Position numbers and translations under genes: made by a program. Positions 1 to 10,899 of a stretch of DNA of 64,000 bases are shown piece by piece. The notes beneath the pieces were generated by a model. The model had not been told where the DNA came from, did not search any database, and worked only from the letters and a program-made list of their open reading frames with translations. Source of the stretch: Basidiobolus meristosporus CBS 931.73 (Eukaryota; Basidiobolomycota; Basidiobolomycetes; Basidiobolales; Basidiobolaceae). Each line of letters starts with the position of its first letter. The stretch's first letter is position 1. The stretch spans positions 17,340-81,339 of the forward strand of contig MCFE01000400.1 in the NCBI GenBank assembly GCA_002104905.1, written 5' to 3'.

Positions 1-720
1 TTTCTGGGCATGGGCAGCACAACCAGGTATTTATAGATGCTCTGCACTTGGTGTAATCCATACCATGTCTCAATAAAGTAGAGCCACAGAGTATTCTACT
101 ATAACTCCTACTACTAGGGTATGCAGCTGTGGCAACTGATTCCACCTAAAATTATAGGATGACTTTTGATCATGGATCATAAATCTGGTCATATCAGTCA
201 TTGATCTGTTTGCATGTGCTGCTACTCCATTTTGCTATGGAACTTATGATATAGTAGTATCCTGCTCTATCCAATAAATCTTGCATAAGTGGATGAAGAG
301 CTTTGAGGTATATTCTGCACCACTGTCAGAGTGTATTTTCTTGATTTTTTCTCCAATTTCTCTCTCTAACATCCCTTTAAGCTCCCTGGACTTAGACAGA
401 GCTTCTTTCTTTCTTTCCATGATGTAGACCTACCGGTATCTTGTATGTTCATCAAAAGGCCTGATTAAATACTTGGTCCAGCCTAAGAAAAATTTTTCAT
501 AGGTCACACAGATCTGAGCAAGTAAAATTTAAATTTTTTGTTTTGACTTACCAAGAGCTCTTGGGCAGTTGTCTGGACTGTTCCCCATAGATGCCAGTGT
601 TGCAGTGCTTCAAATTAGCTGGGGGATCAATTTTTACCCAGTGAATTGTTGTGTTGTATTATGATTAGTTTGGGGCTTGTTCTACAATGTAGAGGCTAAT
701 CAACAATTTACAACAACTTT
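1..720 (-). pseudogene. Decayed Ty1/copia integrase-region fragment
   Basis: Read on the minus strand, this stretch matches the integrase part of the copia element at 53.3-57.2 kb. The zinc-binding region with the IYGxQ(A/S)RQ and 'KIDPPAN' matches lies near 530-640, and the catalytic-core segment with ERE(I/T)GEKIKKIHxDxG lies near 300-420. Stops and frameshifts are frequent, so no protein is made. The left side continues beyond the window. It belongs to the same or a close family as the 53-kb copy, in the opposite orientation. Whether it still has LTRs cannot be seen. The stretch 660-960 has no recognisable coding content. Confidence 0.75.
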
Positions 721-959
721 AAGTATGCTAATGCTGAAATAGCTTATTGGGAGTTTGATATACCAATAGAAGATATAACTTTCACTAGTATCCTCAATCT
801 TAGGCTCAAAATATACTATAGGCAGTGATTCTCACTTCTATGGCAGTGTTCTGATCTTCTGCTGACTATAAGGCTTATTTACTATTATGGTAACTTTTCC
901 TTATTTGGAAATCACTTTCCTTTCTGTGAAGATATCTCCTAACATGGAAACTCTGAACT

Positions 960-1185
960 CTCCTTTAACCTAAAGGGGTGTGTTGTAGAAGTCTTGAAAG
1001 GGGTCTTTAGACCTAAAGGGGTGTTTTTAGAGCAAAGGGGCATCTTGTAGTGGTTTCTAAAGTGAGCTTAACACTAAAAGGGTGCCTAAAGAGGCTTCTT
1101 TGGAGTATTGGGGTTTCTTAAAGGGGTCTTGAAAGGGGTCTTTAGACTAAAGGGGTGTCTTTATAGTAAAGGGGCTTCTTAGAGG
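960..1185. repeat. Degenerate G-rich minisatellite (AAAGGGGTGT-like units)
   Basis: Units built on TAAAGGGGTGT, AAAGGGGTCTT and AAAGGGGCTTCTT recur about a dozen times with irregular spacing of roughly 15-30 bp. A longer segment reading 'CTTGAAAGGGGTCTTTAGAC' occurs twice, near 995 and 1128. No reading frame is conserved across units. Confidence 0.6.
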
Positions 1186-1844
1186 GGACTTTTCCAACAG
1201 AAAAGTGGTAGTTTCTTGTAGAACTTAGATTGGATTCTTGTGAGCTTTGCAGTCTCTTTACTGATGTAGTACCAATCAAAGTCAGAATACTCAACAGTGC
1301 AAGTGATGCAGGGGAAGTCTTACAACCTTTAAACTTGTAATCATAGTGTGGAGATTCTGCAAAGAGAGGCTCTCCTTTATTTTTCAGCTGGGAAGTCATA
1401 TATATGGAATTTCTGAAGGATCAGAGTTTTTGGGCAATTGTGCAAGCAATACACGTGACACAAAGCTAAAATCTTGCAATTGCTCAGATTGGACATAGGT
1501 GCACCACCTGTTAAAATTTACGTGATTTGATTGGCTGGTTCAAAAGCCAAATGCAATCAAAGTCACCATAGTAATCCTAACAATAGTGGCCTAGTATTTA
1601 TAATAATTGGACTCTTGGTCATTACTACTGCTTCAAAAGAGCTGTAAATTGAAGCTTGTGTTTGCTACTGCGTGTTCTGTATGATATAATATTCTTGGGT
1701 GGATTGCCTGCCAGGGTCTGGAGTATTTGTTCTTCAAAGTTGGAATTTCTTTATCTTTCACTTGTGTGTTACAATAGCAAAAAGCAAAATAAGGAAATGA
1801 GTTCAATATTGGTTTTGAGATATTGTAGTAATGGAATACTTTCC
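1186..1844. other. No gene recognised; AT-rich filler
   Basis: No supported reading frame. A partly palindromic stretch of about 75 bp near 1504-1577 starts TGTTA and ends TAACA, with AGCCAAAT / GATTTGATTGGCT partially inverted. This could be a tiny inverted-repeat element, but the match is imperfect. Confidence 0.4.
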
Positions 1845-3560
1845 ATTACCACATATCCAGTTCATCCAGTCTTTGCATTTGTATTGTTGCCTATGCATAT
1901 GAATATTAATTGAAGCCTGTAAGAAGTACTTAGAGTAGCAAATACTCTATGCCAATTTGTTCAAATTTCTCCAGTATCTCAAAGGGCTCATTCAGCTTGA
2001 AATGCCCTATGTACAACTTGGTCATCAGTAAAGGGATATTGTTGAAAAGCATATACATTGCTCCCAGTGGAAAGCTTTTGCTCCAACAGATACCCTCTAT
2101 CTTAAGTATCTCTGATCTCCAATTGATTCCATATTCTGGCCAATGGCTTATAGCATGCAACCTTTGCTGCAATTGCATGCTGACATCTGTACATTTGCTC
2201 TGTGGAAAGATGTTGTTCTTATGCTGGTGTTTGTGTAATAATAATATGCTTGAGTTATGGAGTAAATCCCCTGGATCTCACACATTCAATAGCAATACTA
2301 TCCATTGTGCCTGGGATAACCTGCTATTATGCAGATGGCTGGGGTATCTCCAATGCGGATAACAATAAGCACTTTTACATGACAACCATTTACTGTTATC
2401 CTGCTGGAAAGCATACAAAATTCATGCAGCAATGGATACAGGTAGCTATCCAGGTTGGACGGTAATATAGGCCCAGATACCAGTGAGACTAGCATCAGAT
2501 TATTGCTATGATACTGCAAGATGGGCAGCAGATTCAGATTGATAAGTACCAGTGGCCAGTAAGATTTGCTAATAGAGTACTTGTTTAATGAGAAGCTATC
2601 ATGTGCTTAAGCAAAGGCATGGTCATACATACCTTTGAAGTAACCCTTGCTTCTGTAGCTGTTTGTAATATTTGCCATCAAATATATTGAATATGTTTGT
2701 GCTTGAGTCATACTGAGTGCAGTGCTGTATAGCTTTGCAATCATTTATTGGACTGTATTAGCTTCCTCAGATGGGGTATGACTGGAATATATCCAGAGTG
2801 TGAACAATGATTTCCTTCAATAGTGGTGGATTCCCAATAATTTGGAAATGTTGCAATGGTAGTATTTTTGGATGTGAATGCCATGCAACTGTTAACACAT
2901 GCAGGAATCAGGACAGTCTCTGGATCATATGTTGCCAGTGCATGATGATTGTCCACCTGTACCATGTACATGGTAAGTTGCATCCTGGTATGATTTTGGC
3001 AAGATGTAGTATTAAATCCTCAAAGCCCCTATTACTAATATTAGTGGATCTGCCCCACTTCTCTAGCCACAACATTACCTCATTCACCAATAGATGGATC
3101 ACTGGGCTCACTTGGCTCTAAGAAGTATTCTTAGCATTTGTTTTGGCGGGTGTTGTCTCAATGCATATTGGGACTTGACTGGGCTCATACATGGTACTGT
3201 TGTTAGGGGAGATAGGCTCAAAATCCATCAGTGAACCTTCTTTGTCAGAGCTATCACTCTGTGTGCCATATTCAGAAGGCTGAGGTGAGCCTAAAGGTGT
3301 CACAAACTCACCTGACTCAGTTTGCTACAAGATGACACAGTACAGCCAGGTTGCAATATGAAGTATCAACTGGCCAGCAAGATAATGCTGGTACAGTAGT
3401 GACAAATGAATGGTCAAATATGACTTGGGTGGCAATACAGTCAGCTGTGATCCTTATAATACTTCCTATGCTGTCTGCGTGCTTCATGGCTGAGAGGCTT
3501 GCCACAATTGCCACATGGTGTTTTTTCTCTTCTTTTGCAATATTGAGTCAAAGTAGTCTT
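1845..3560 (-). pseudogene. Tnp2-like transposase, copy A (broken, C-terminus missing)
   Basis: Minus-strand translation shows family landmarks in order. A Ser/Asp/Glu-rich N-terminal segment (GSPQPSEYGTQSDSSDKEG) lies near 3118-3303. A segment containing DPETVLIPACVNSCMAFTS follows near 2750-2980. Then comes a stretch starting SNLDSYLYPLLHEFCML and including GDTPAICIIAGYPRHNG (2298-2519), which is the Tnp2 core. Last is PLGAMYMLFNNIPLLMTKL (1930-2178), equivalent to the 'MHLFFENIVP' block of Tnp2 proteins. The pieces lie in different frames, so the gene is dead. Here the segment at 2298-2519 is open, whereas copy B has a frameshift, so the two copies decayed independently. The C-terminal third present in copy B is absent. 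Confidence 0.7.
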
Positions 3561-5033
3561 CTCTATGGGGCAAACAGTTTGACCTTCAACAACGTAATGC
3601 TATTGTATCACTTTATGGATCAATACTCATGTGAACCTAAGACAGTCTTATATTTGAGACATTGCACCTACATAAATGTAAGATTCAATGATGACCCACC
3701 ATAGTAAGCATTGTAAATAAAGTTGTGGCACCACATACACATCCATATGTAACACTATTTCCCCTTTGGTTTGACTCACTTCCATATATATGCTGCCAAA
3801 AAAAAGCAAAGCCATCTGGTTCCCATCCAAACCCCCTGCTAACAGCCACAGAAGAACAGTTGGACAACAGCTTGCTTTGGCATTCAGTGCAACAAGCAGT
3901 GGGATACATCCTACAAAAGGCCCTGTACACAGTGTGCCATTGAAGATGATAATGCAGACTCCTCAGGCTCTCAGTCAAGTGAGCAATTGAGAACCTCTGT
4001 GGAGCCACAAGCTTACCATTATGCTTAGGTAGATGAGAATGTAGCAAATGCAGTACCCACAGCTGAAGACCAGCAAGTGGCCATGATAACATTGCCACCA
4101 TCCATATTAGTAAGTATGTTGGCAGCTCATACCAAAGCATTAATAGAGCAATTAGGTGCAGTGACTGATAGGATAGATGCAATGGCCCAGAGAAATCAGA
4201 AAATAGTCCAGAAACAGGATGAGCAGATAATATGTGTAGTGCAATCAATATCTCCAGTAGAGAAGGCAGTATCTTTGCATGCAAAGAAGGAACTCAAGTA
4301 GCTCAATGTCACAGCTAAGAATTGAGCCATTTCCCAATGTAACAGCAGAGGAACATCATACAGTCTTTGAAGCACAACAACAGTGCCCAAAGATAAAGCC
4401 CACAGAAAAACTATCACAGAGGGAAGGGAGATAATGTGGTGTCTATACCAAAGCCTAAAAATCAAAAGACATTGAAGATCTGTGAAGCTGCTGAGAGCAA
4501 TAAGAAGAGTGGGCTAATATATCAGAGGTATCAGAAGTCTGGCATGCCATCACCTTAAGGCTGGCATACCATGGGACCATCAGGAACTCCAGGCCAAGCA
4601 GAATGCACATGACTTGTTCCATGAGCATTATCCTGGATTCAAATGGGCAAATGAATTTTGGGCCAGCATTGGTATGTTAAGAAAGTATCTTAGGTATAGC
4701 AGAAGCTATCAAAAGCAGAAGAACAAGGGCATCATGGCTGAAAATCTGCAGCTTCCTCAAGAGCCGGTTACAAGCAGGGCCAAAAGCTCCAGACAAGAGT
4801 CAAAGAGATGTCAGGCAGCTGGAGGAGTGCCAATTAGGAAGAAGCAGGCAGACACAGATGCACCAGTACAACATTTATCAAGGAAAAAGTGTAGTACCAC
4901 TCAAGAAGCACGCAGTCAAAGTAGTAGTGAAGGACCTGGCAGTAATAAAACCAGCAGCTTTTACCGGAGCCCTTCACAGTTATGGATGAGAGCTCAAAAC
5001 AAGCGGAAAAGAAACGTCAGGCTGCCAGGATAG

Positions 5034-5552
5034 TGTCATGATCACATGACAACCATGAACACCCATGCCAAGTTTCAGCTTCCTAGCTCAATTTCTAAGA
5101 GATTCCTTCTGGAACCTTCTACCACCTTCCAGAAAGTTCTTGACCATCCAAACCATTGTTACACAATGGAACATTCCATGGAAGCTTTCCAGTGTATTTT
5201 TATAGTCCAGTACCATATATGGAAATACCAGGTCACATGACTTAGTCACATGATCAGGTGACCCAATCCATTTCCCCATCCTGTCTCAGTGCCGTGTCAT
5301 CTATGTCATTATCCCCAGCACCATTGCTGTGCCTCACCCCACAACCCCATTAGTATTAGCTAATATCTCTTGGCATCAGTATAACCAAAAAGTATATATA
5401 GTCCTATCCCCCCTTAAGTATTCCTCAGTCTGATAAACACAGGTCTTGAATAAATAGCCTTGCCTTGAATCCTGCCTTGCCTTGATGGTCCACACCTAAG
5501 TCCTTCCCTGCCATGCCTAGCTTTTCCTCCTGCCTTGTGTCTATTCATAACA
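5034..5552 (+). repeat. Solo LTR (gypsy-like) with 5-bp target duplication GATAG
   Basis: The 519-bp unit starts TGTCATGATC and ends TATTCATAACA. The 5 bases before it (5029-5033) and after it (5553-5557) are both GATAG. Removing it restores continuity of the partner gene with copies B and C (…VRLPG / SASKGQAG… equivalent). A TATA-like GTATATATAG lies near 5391 and an AATAAA near 5450, as expected of an LTR promoter and polyadenylation signal. The end resembles the LTR end of the gypsy element at 15751-21152 (TTCATAACA), but the body differs, so it is another family. Confidence 0.85.
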
Positions 5553-5758
5553 GATAGTGCCAGCAAGGGACAAGCAGGCCATAACAAATGTGTTAGAGCA
5601 AAATGTATCCAGGAGAAAATGTAGTTCTTCACAAGAAGTGCTCAGAAAAAGTAGCAGTGAAAGACCTGGTAGTGATAAAGGAAAAGGTAAAGGGGAAAAT
5701 GTCTACTCAAGCCTGAGACAGGGAGTCATGCAAAAAAAATTGCAGTTCTTGCCAATTG

Positions 5759-6355
5759 ACTTGTTTGATTGTGCCATTGATCATAGTGCCAGAGAGTGCC
5801 GTATATTTTGCTATTAATTTGATATTTTAGGGCCATATGCATGTCAATTTTGATCCCAAATAGTCACTGTATGGCACCATCTGGCACTCAGTGGCAAGAT
5901 CAGACACCATCTGGCACTCTGTGGCAAGATCAGGCACCATCTGGCATGCTATGGCACTATTTGTTGTAAAAACTTGTAATTCCACCTAAATATTTACCTA
6001 ACTTAGTCACTTAGATCATTACCCTCAAATCCTAGAGAATACTGACCAAATTCCTTGTTGGGATTTACTTAGAATATTTTCACCAAAATACCAGGTACCC
6101 AGAACATGAAAATTCTCAAAGTTGTCTAAACAGCCCCAAACTTTGCAAACATGTTCTTGGGACCTTCCATAATCAATTCTACGTGTTTGTAATGCCAAGA
6201 CCAGGTAAAAGTATAAATACTACTTTTACATTCAATAAATCATTAAGTGAAAACCACATAATCTACTTGTTCTCCCAATCACTTCCAGTATCTCCAAGAC
6301 TCTTACAACACTATTTGGCACTATGATCAGCTGGAATGATGGAACAAGTCTAATC
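5759..6355. mobile_element. Small inverted-repeat (MITE-like) insertion, itself split by a solo LTR
   Basis: This sequence is present in copy A and absent from copy B at the equivalent place in the partner gene. Near its ends, GATCATAGTGCC (about 5778-5790) is the inverse of GGCACTATGATC (about 6317-6328). Its interior has about three tandem units of 34 bp containing GGCACCATCTGGCACT and GTGGCAAGATCA (about 5872-5955). Without the LTR it would be roughly 245 bp. Exact ends and its own target duplication are not clear. Confidence 0.5.
5962..6310 (+). repeat. Solo LTR of the Ty1/copia family, target duplication CTATT
   Basis: The 349-bp unit starts TGTTGTAAAA and ends CTTACAACA. It is the same length as, and almost identical to, the LTR at 53295-53643. 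CTATT flanks it on both sides (5957-5961 and 6311-6315). It contains AAAGTATAAATAC (about 6207) and CAATAAATC (about 6233). It formed by LTR-LTR recombination of a full element inserted into the small inverted-repeat element. Confidence 0.92.
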
Positions 6356-7304
6356 AACACTGCAAGCCCAGAACTTACTGAATTCCATCATAGCCAAGAA
6401 GAATTAACAATAAGAAAACAGCAGTGTTAACATGAGTTGGATGCACAGTCAGGTGAGCTACACTCCAGCAAGGTAGATGAGTTTGCTGAAAAAGGCAATT
6501 TGTCTACCACAGCCTCCCTATCCTCCACAGTTGACAGAGTGGAGATCCCACTGTGAGAGAAGGCTACAACATCAAGAGCTCAAAAGACTATCACAATGCC
6601 TTCAGTGGAATTTTGGAACATCAATAGGCACACCAAGAGGTTGCAGCACTTCTTCATGAGCAGTCCTCAAGAAAACACACTTATATTTTGCAAGGATTTA
6701 TTACAAAAACTGGCAGACAAGGTGATAGACCTTGCAGTGCCAGCTGAAGACCAGGACATGTGGGAACTAGTGAATGTACAGTGGCATAAAGCCATTGGGT
6801 TCCCACCAAAGTTGTGGAACCAGCATGTTACAGCAGAGATACTTATTGAGCGGTGGATCTTAATGGAGTTACTTGTTGAGTGTAGGGTTGTCTTAAGGAT
6901 AGTATAGGGTACAGGGACTTGTATAGGTCAATACAATTGGCAATTGAGGTACAACTGAAGTTCCAACGGAAATAAATCATTTTGTAAACATGAAAATCAA
7001 GAGAAACAGTAGAGTCGGGAAGTAGGAGTGTATAAAGAAAGGGAATAGCCAATCAAAGCATGCAAATGTAGTAGGTAATTGAGTGTCCAGGATCAGAAAG
7101 TAAGCGAGTTGGCAGGGAACCAATCAAGTGCAACTTATACATTGTTGTGATGAAAATTTTGAATAAGTTTTTTGATAAATCTGTGGTGCAATTATTTCCC
7201 AACTGTCCCTGGATGGTGTCCTGGTGGGATCAGTACCTCTTAGTTTCAGGACTTTAAGTTTGTGATGGCCTTTTAGCAGGATCTTCTCAATAATTTTTCT
7301 TAGG

Positions 7305-8481
7305 GAATATAACAGCAGAGGAACACCATAGAGTCTTTGAAGAACAACAACAGCACCTAAAGATAAAGCGCTCAGAAAAATGTATCACAGCATGGGAGGG
7401 AGAGACTTGTGTTTTTATACCCAAGCCTAAAAATCAAATGATGTTGAAGATCTATGAAGCCATTGAGTGCAAAAATGAAGTGTGGGCTAATATCCAAGAT
7501 CTGTTGGATGTCTAGCATGGCATCATCTTAAGGACAGCATACCATGGGCCATCAGGAACTCAAGGCCAAGCAGAATGTGCTTCACCTATTCCATGGGCAA
7601 TATCCTGGATTCAGGCAAGCAAACAACTTTTGGGCCAGCATTGGAATGCTAAGAGAGTATCTCAAGATTAGCAGAAACTATCAAAGGCAGAAGAACAAGC
7701 AAGCCATGGCTAAAAACCAGCAGCTTCCTCAAGAGCTTATCATAAGCAAGGCTAAAAGCTCCAAGCATGTGGCAAAGAAATGTTGGGTGGCCATAAGAGT
7801 ATCAGCAAGGGACAGGCAGGCAGAAGTAGATGTAACAGTGCAGTATGTATCAAGGATAAAATATATATCAATACAAGTAGCACTTGGTCACAGTATCAGT
7901 GAAGAACTTGACAGTTATAATAAATATGGCTTTCTCAGGAACCTGTCACAAGCAAGGCTGGAAGCTCTGAACAAGCAGGAAAGAAATGTCAGGTTCTTGG
8001 GAGAGTGCTGGCAAGGGACAAGCAGGCAAAAACAAATGCAGCATTCATCAAGGAGAAAGCAAAGTACAATACAAGAAGCACTTGATCACAGTAGCAGTGA
8101 AGAACTTAACAGTGATAAAAACCTGTGGCTTTCTCAGGAGCCTGTTGCAAACTGGGCTGATAGTCTCAAGCAAGTGGCTAAGAAATGTCAGGTTACCAGG
8201 AGAGTGCTGGCAAGGGATAACCAGGCAAAAATGAATGCACCAGTGCAGCATTGATTATGGAGAAAACAGAGTACCACACAAGAGCACTCAGTCAAATTAG
8301 CAGTGAAAGACTTGGCAGTGATAAAGGTTAAGGTAAAGAGAGAAAGGTCTACCAAAGCCAGAGGGAGGAAAACATCAGAAAAAGGCAGCAGTTCTCACCA
8401 ATTAACACTATCAGCCCAGAGCAGGCTGAATCCCAGCATAGCTAAGAAAAATTACCAACTAGACAACAGCTGTTTTCTCAA
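7305..8481 (+). pseudogene. Third fragment (copy C) of the transposon partner gene
   Basis: This is plus-strand coding homology to the partner genes of copies A and B. It starts in the middle of the gene (ITAEEHHRVFEEQQQ equivalent, near 7305) and ends near 8481 (SIAKKNYQLDNSCF). A 236-codon open stretch at 7544-8254 shows the gene's modular structure most clearly. Three to four repeats are each built from (A/R)RDxQA, VQH/VQY, SR(R/I)K, QxALxxS(I/S)SEEL, DK, SQEPV/SQARL and VAKKCQV. The fragment is cut off on the left by the end of copy A and on the right by the start of copy B, which implies nested insertion or rearrangement. No known domain is recognised. Confidence 0.55.
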
Positions 8482-8829
8482 CCTATGAAAAATTATTGAG
8501 ATGATCCCATCAAAACGCTGTCACAGAGTTAAAGTCCTGTGACTAAGAGGTACTAATACCATCAGGACACTGTCCAGAGACCATTGAAAAATAATTGCAC
8601 CCCAGATCTCACAAAAAACGTAGTTAAAATTCTTCATCACAATAATGTATAGGTGGCTTCTGATTGGTTCCTGGCCAATTTGCTCACTTTCTGATCCTGG
8701 ACACTCTATTACCTCCTACATTTGTGTACATTGGATTGGCTATTGCCTCTTTTTCACACTATTTACTTCCTAACTCAACATTTTCTGTTACTTTTCTTGT
8801 GTACAAATTGATTTATTTCTGTTAAAACC

Positions 8830-10560
8830 TTAGTTTTACCTCAATTGCCAATTGTATTGGCCTATGCAATCCCAATATCCTACACTAACCTTAAGCCCAA
8901 CCCCACACTCAATAAGTATTTCTGCTGTAGAGCTCTGATTCCACAACTTTGGCAGGAACCCAATGACTTTATACCACTGTTCTTTTCATTGGTTCCCAAA
9001 TCTCCTAGTCTTCAGCCAGCACTGCAAGGTCTAGCACCTCATCTGCCAGTCTTTGCAATAAATCCTTGCAAAATATAAGCATGTTTTCTTGAGGACCGCT
9101 CATGAAGAAGTGCTGCAAACACATCTACCTTGCTAGAGTGTATCTCAACTGGCTCTGCTTCCAACTCTTGTGAAAACAGCTGCTTTCTTGTTGGTAATTC
9201 TTCTTGGCTATGTAGGGATTCAGTCTGCTCCAGGCTTGTGGCATTAATTGGCAACAACTGCAGTTTTTTTGCATGCCTCCCTGTCTCAGGTTTGGGTAGA
9301 CACTTTTCCCTTTATTTGTTCCTTTATCACTGCCAGGTCTTTCACTGCTACTTTGTCTGAGTGCTTCTTGTAATAAGCTATGTTTTCTCCTTGATAAATT
9401 CTGTTCTGATGCATCTGTCTTGGCCTGCTTGTCCCTTGCTGGCACTCTTCTGGCAACCTGAAGTTTCTTTTCTGCTTGTTTTGAGCTCTCAACCATAGTT
9501 GTGACAGACTCCTGTAAAAGCTGCTGGTTTTTATCACTGCCAGGTCCTTCACTGCTACTTTGACTGAGTGCTTCTTGAGTGGTACTATGCTTTTCCTTGA
9601 TCAATGTTGTGCTGGTGAATATGTGTCTGCCTGCTTGTCCCTAATTGGCACTCTTCCAGCTCCCTGATGTCTCTTTGACACTTGCCTGACGCTTTTGGCC
9701 CTGCTTGTAACAAGTGCTTGAGGAAGCCACTGATTTTTAGCCATGGCACCCTTGTTCTTCTGCCTTTGGTAGCTTCTGCTATTCTTATGATACTTTCTTA
9801 GCGTACCAATGCTGGCCTAAAATCTGTTTGCCTTTTTGAATCCAGGATAACGCTCATGGAACAAGTCAAGTGCATCCTGCTTGGCCTTGAGTTCCTGATG
9901 GCCCCATGGTATGCTGGCCTTAAGGTGATGGCATGCTGGACTTCTGACAGCCTCTTGAATATTTGCCTACTCCTCATTACTGCACTCAACAGCTTCATGG
10001 ATCTTCAATGTCTTTTGATTTTTAGGCTTTAGTATAGACACTACATTGTCTCCCTCCCATGATGTGATAGGTTTTTCTGAGGGCTTTATCTTTGGGCACT
10101 GTTGTTGTGCTTCAAAGACTGTATGGTATTCCTGTGCTGTTACATTGGGAAATGGCTCAATTCTTGGCAGTGACATTGAACTACTTGAGTTCCTTCTTTG
10201 CAGCAAAGATACTTCCTTCTCTACCTGGGATATTGATTGCTCTACACATATTATCTGCTCATCCTGTTTCTGGACTATTTCCTGATTTCCCTGGGCCATT
10301 GCATCTATCCTATCAGCCACTGCATCTAATTGTTTCATTAATGCTTTGGTATGAGCTGCCAACATGCTTGCTAATATGAGTGGTGGTGTTGTTATTGTGG
10401 CCACTTGCTGGTCCTCAACTGAGGGTAATGCACTTGCTACATTCTCATCTACCTGAGTGTAATGGTCAGCTTGTGGCTCCACAGAGGTTATCAATTGCCT
10501 ACTTGACTGAGAGCCTTAGGAGTCTGCATTATCATCTTCAATGGCACACTGTGTACAGAA
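8830..10560 (-). pseudogene. Transposon partner gene, copy B (frameshifted)
   Basis: On the minus strand the largest open piece (10494 down to 9967, 175 codons) holds the N-terminal coiled-coil-like segment. It contains SMLAAHTKALMKQLDAVADR, IDAMAQGNQEIVQKQDEQ and a Ser-rich run, followed by IEPFPNVTAQEYHTVFEAQQ. A second open piece (9604 to 9125) holds the repeat modules (SRRK, QEALRQSSSERPGSDK) and LNPYIAKKNYQQESSCF. Between them the frame is broken around 9640-9960, where the 'LFHERYPGFKKANRFWASIG' equivalent is still readable in another frame. The C-terminal segment (…FFMSGPQENMLIFCKDLLQ) lies below 9125 after a stop. Function is unknown. Confidence 0.55.
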
Positions 10561-10899
10561 CCATTTTTTAGATGTAGCCCTGCTTGTTGCATTGAATGTT
10601 GAAGCAAGCTGCTGTCCAACCATTCTTCTGTTGCCATCAGCAGTGGGGTTGGGATGGGAGCCAGACAACTTTGCTTTATTATTTGGCAGCATATATATGG
10701 AAGTGAGTCAAGCCAAAGGAGAAATAGTGTTATATATATGTGTATGTGGTGCAACAGCTGTATTTATAATGCTTAATATGGTGGGTCATCATTTAATCTT
10801 ACATTTATGTAGGTGCAATGTCTCAAATACAGGACTGTCTTAAGTTCACATGAGTATTGACCATAAAGTGATATAATAGTGTTATGTTGTTGAAGGTCA

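Larger units (their letters stand above)
3760..6930 (+). pseudogene. Transposon partner gene, copy A (interrupted by three insertions)
   Basis: This gene is divergent from the transposase and was presumably served by the shared spacer around 3600-3760. The best preserved part (4077-4301) encodes ILVSMLAAHTKAL.., IDAMAQ and QKQDEQIICV, likely a coiled coil. A basic region follows (YPGFKWANEFWASIGMLRKY, about 4614-4720). After that come repeated Lys/Ser/Gln-rich modules (SRKK/QEAL/SSSEGPGS) to about 5760, and a C-terminal segment at 6596-6907 (FFMSSPQENTLIFCKDLLQ). A solo LTR (5034-5552) and an inverted-repeat element that itself carries a solo LTR (5759-6355) split the gene. I recognise no known domain. 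Its constant pairing with the transposase suggests a transposition accessory protein. Confidence 0.55.
1845..7304 (-). mobile_element. Tnp2-like (EnSpm/CACTA-type) DNA transposon, decayed copy A
   Basis: The copy holds two divergent genes: a Tnp2-like transposase on minus (about 1845-3560) and an uncharacterised partner gene on plus (about 3760-6930). Everything from 1845 rightwards has an inverted counterpart between 8482 and about 12640 (copy B). Its right end, near 7284-7304, reads CTCAATAATTTTTCTTAGG, which mirrors the left end of copy B. The left terminus is lost: homology to copy B stops near 1845, inside the transposase. Two solo LTRs and a small inverted-repeat element have inserted into the partner gene. 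It is inactive. Confidence 0.7.

Noticed and set aside
960-1185. CRISPR-like array
   Set aside because: Units are degenerate, spacing is irregular, there are no unique spacers and the context is eukaryotic.
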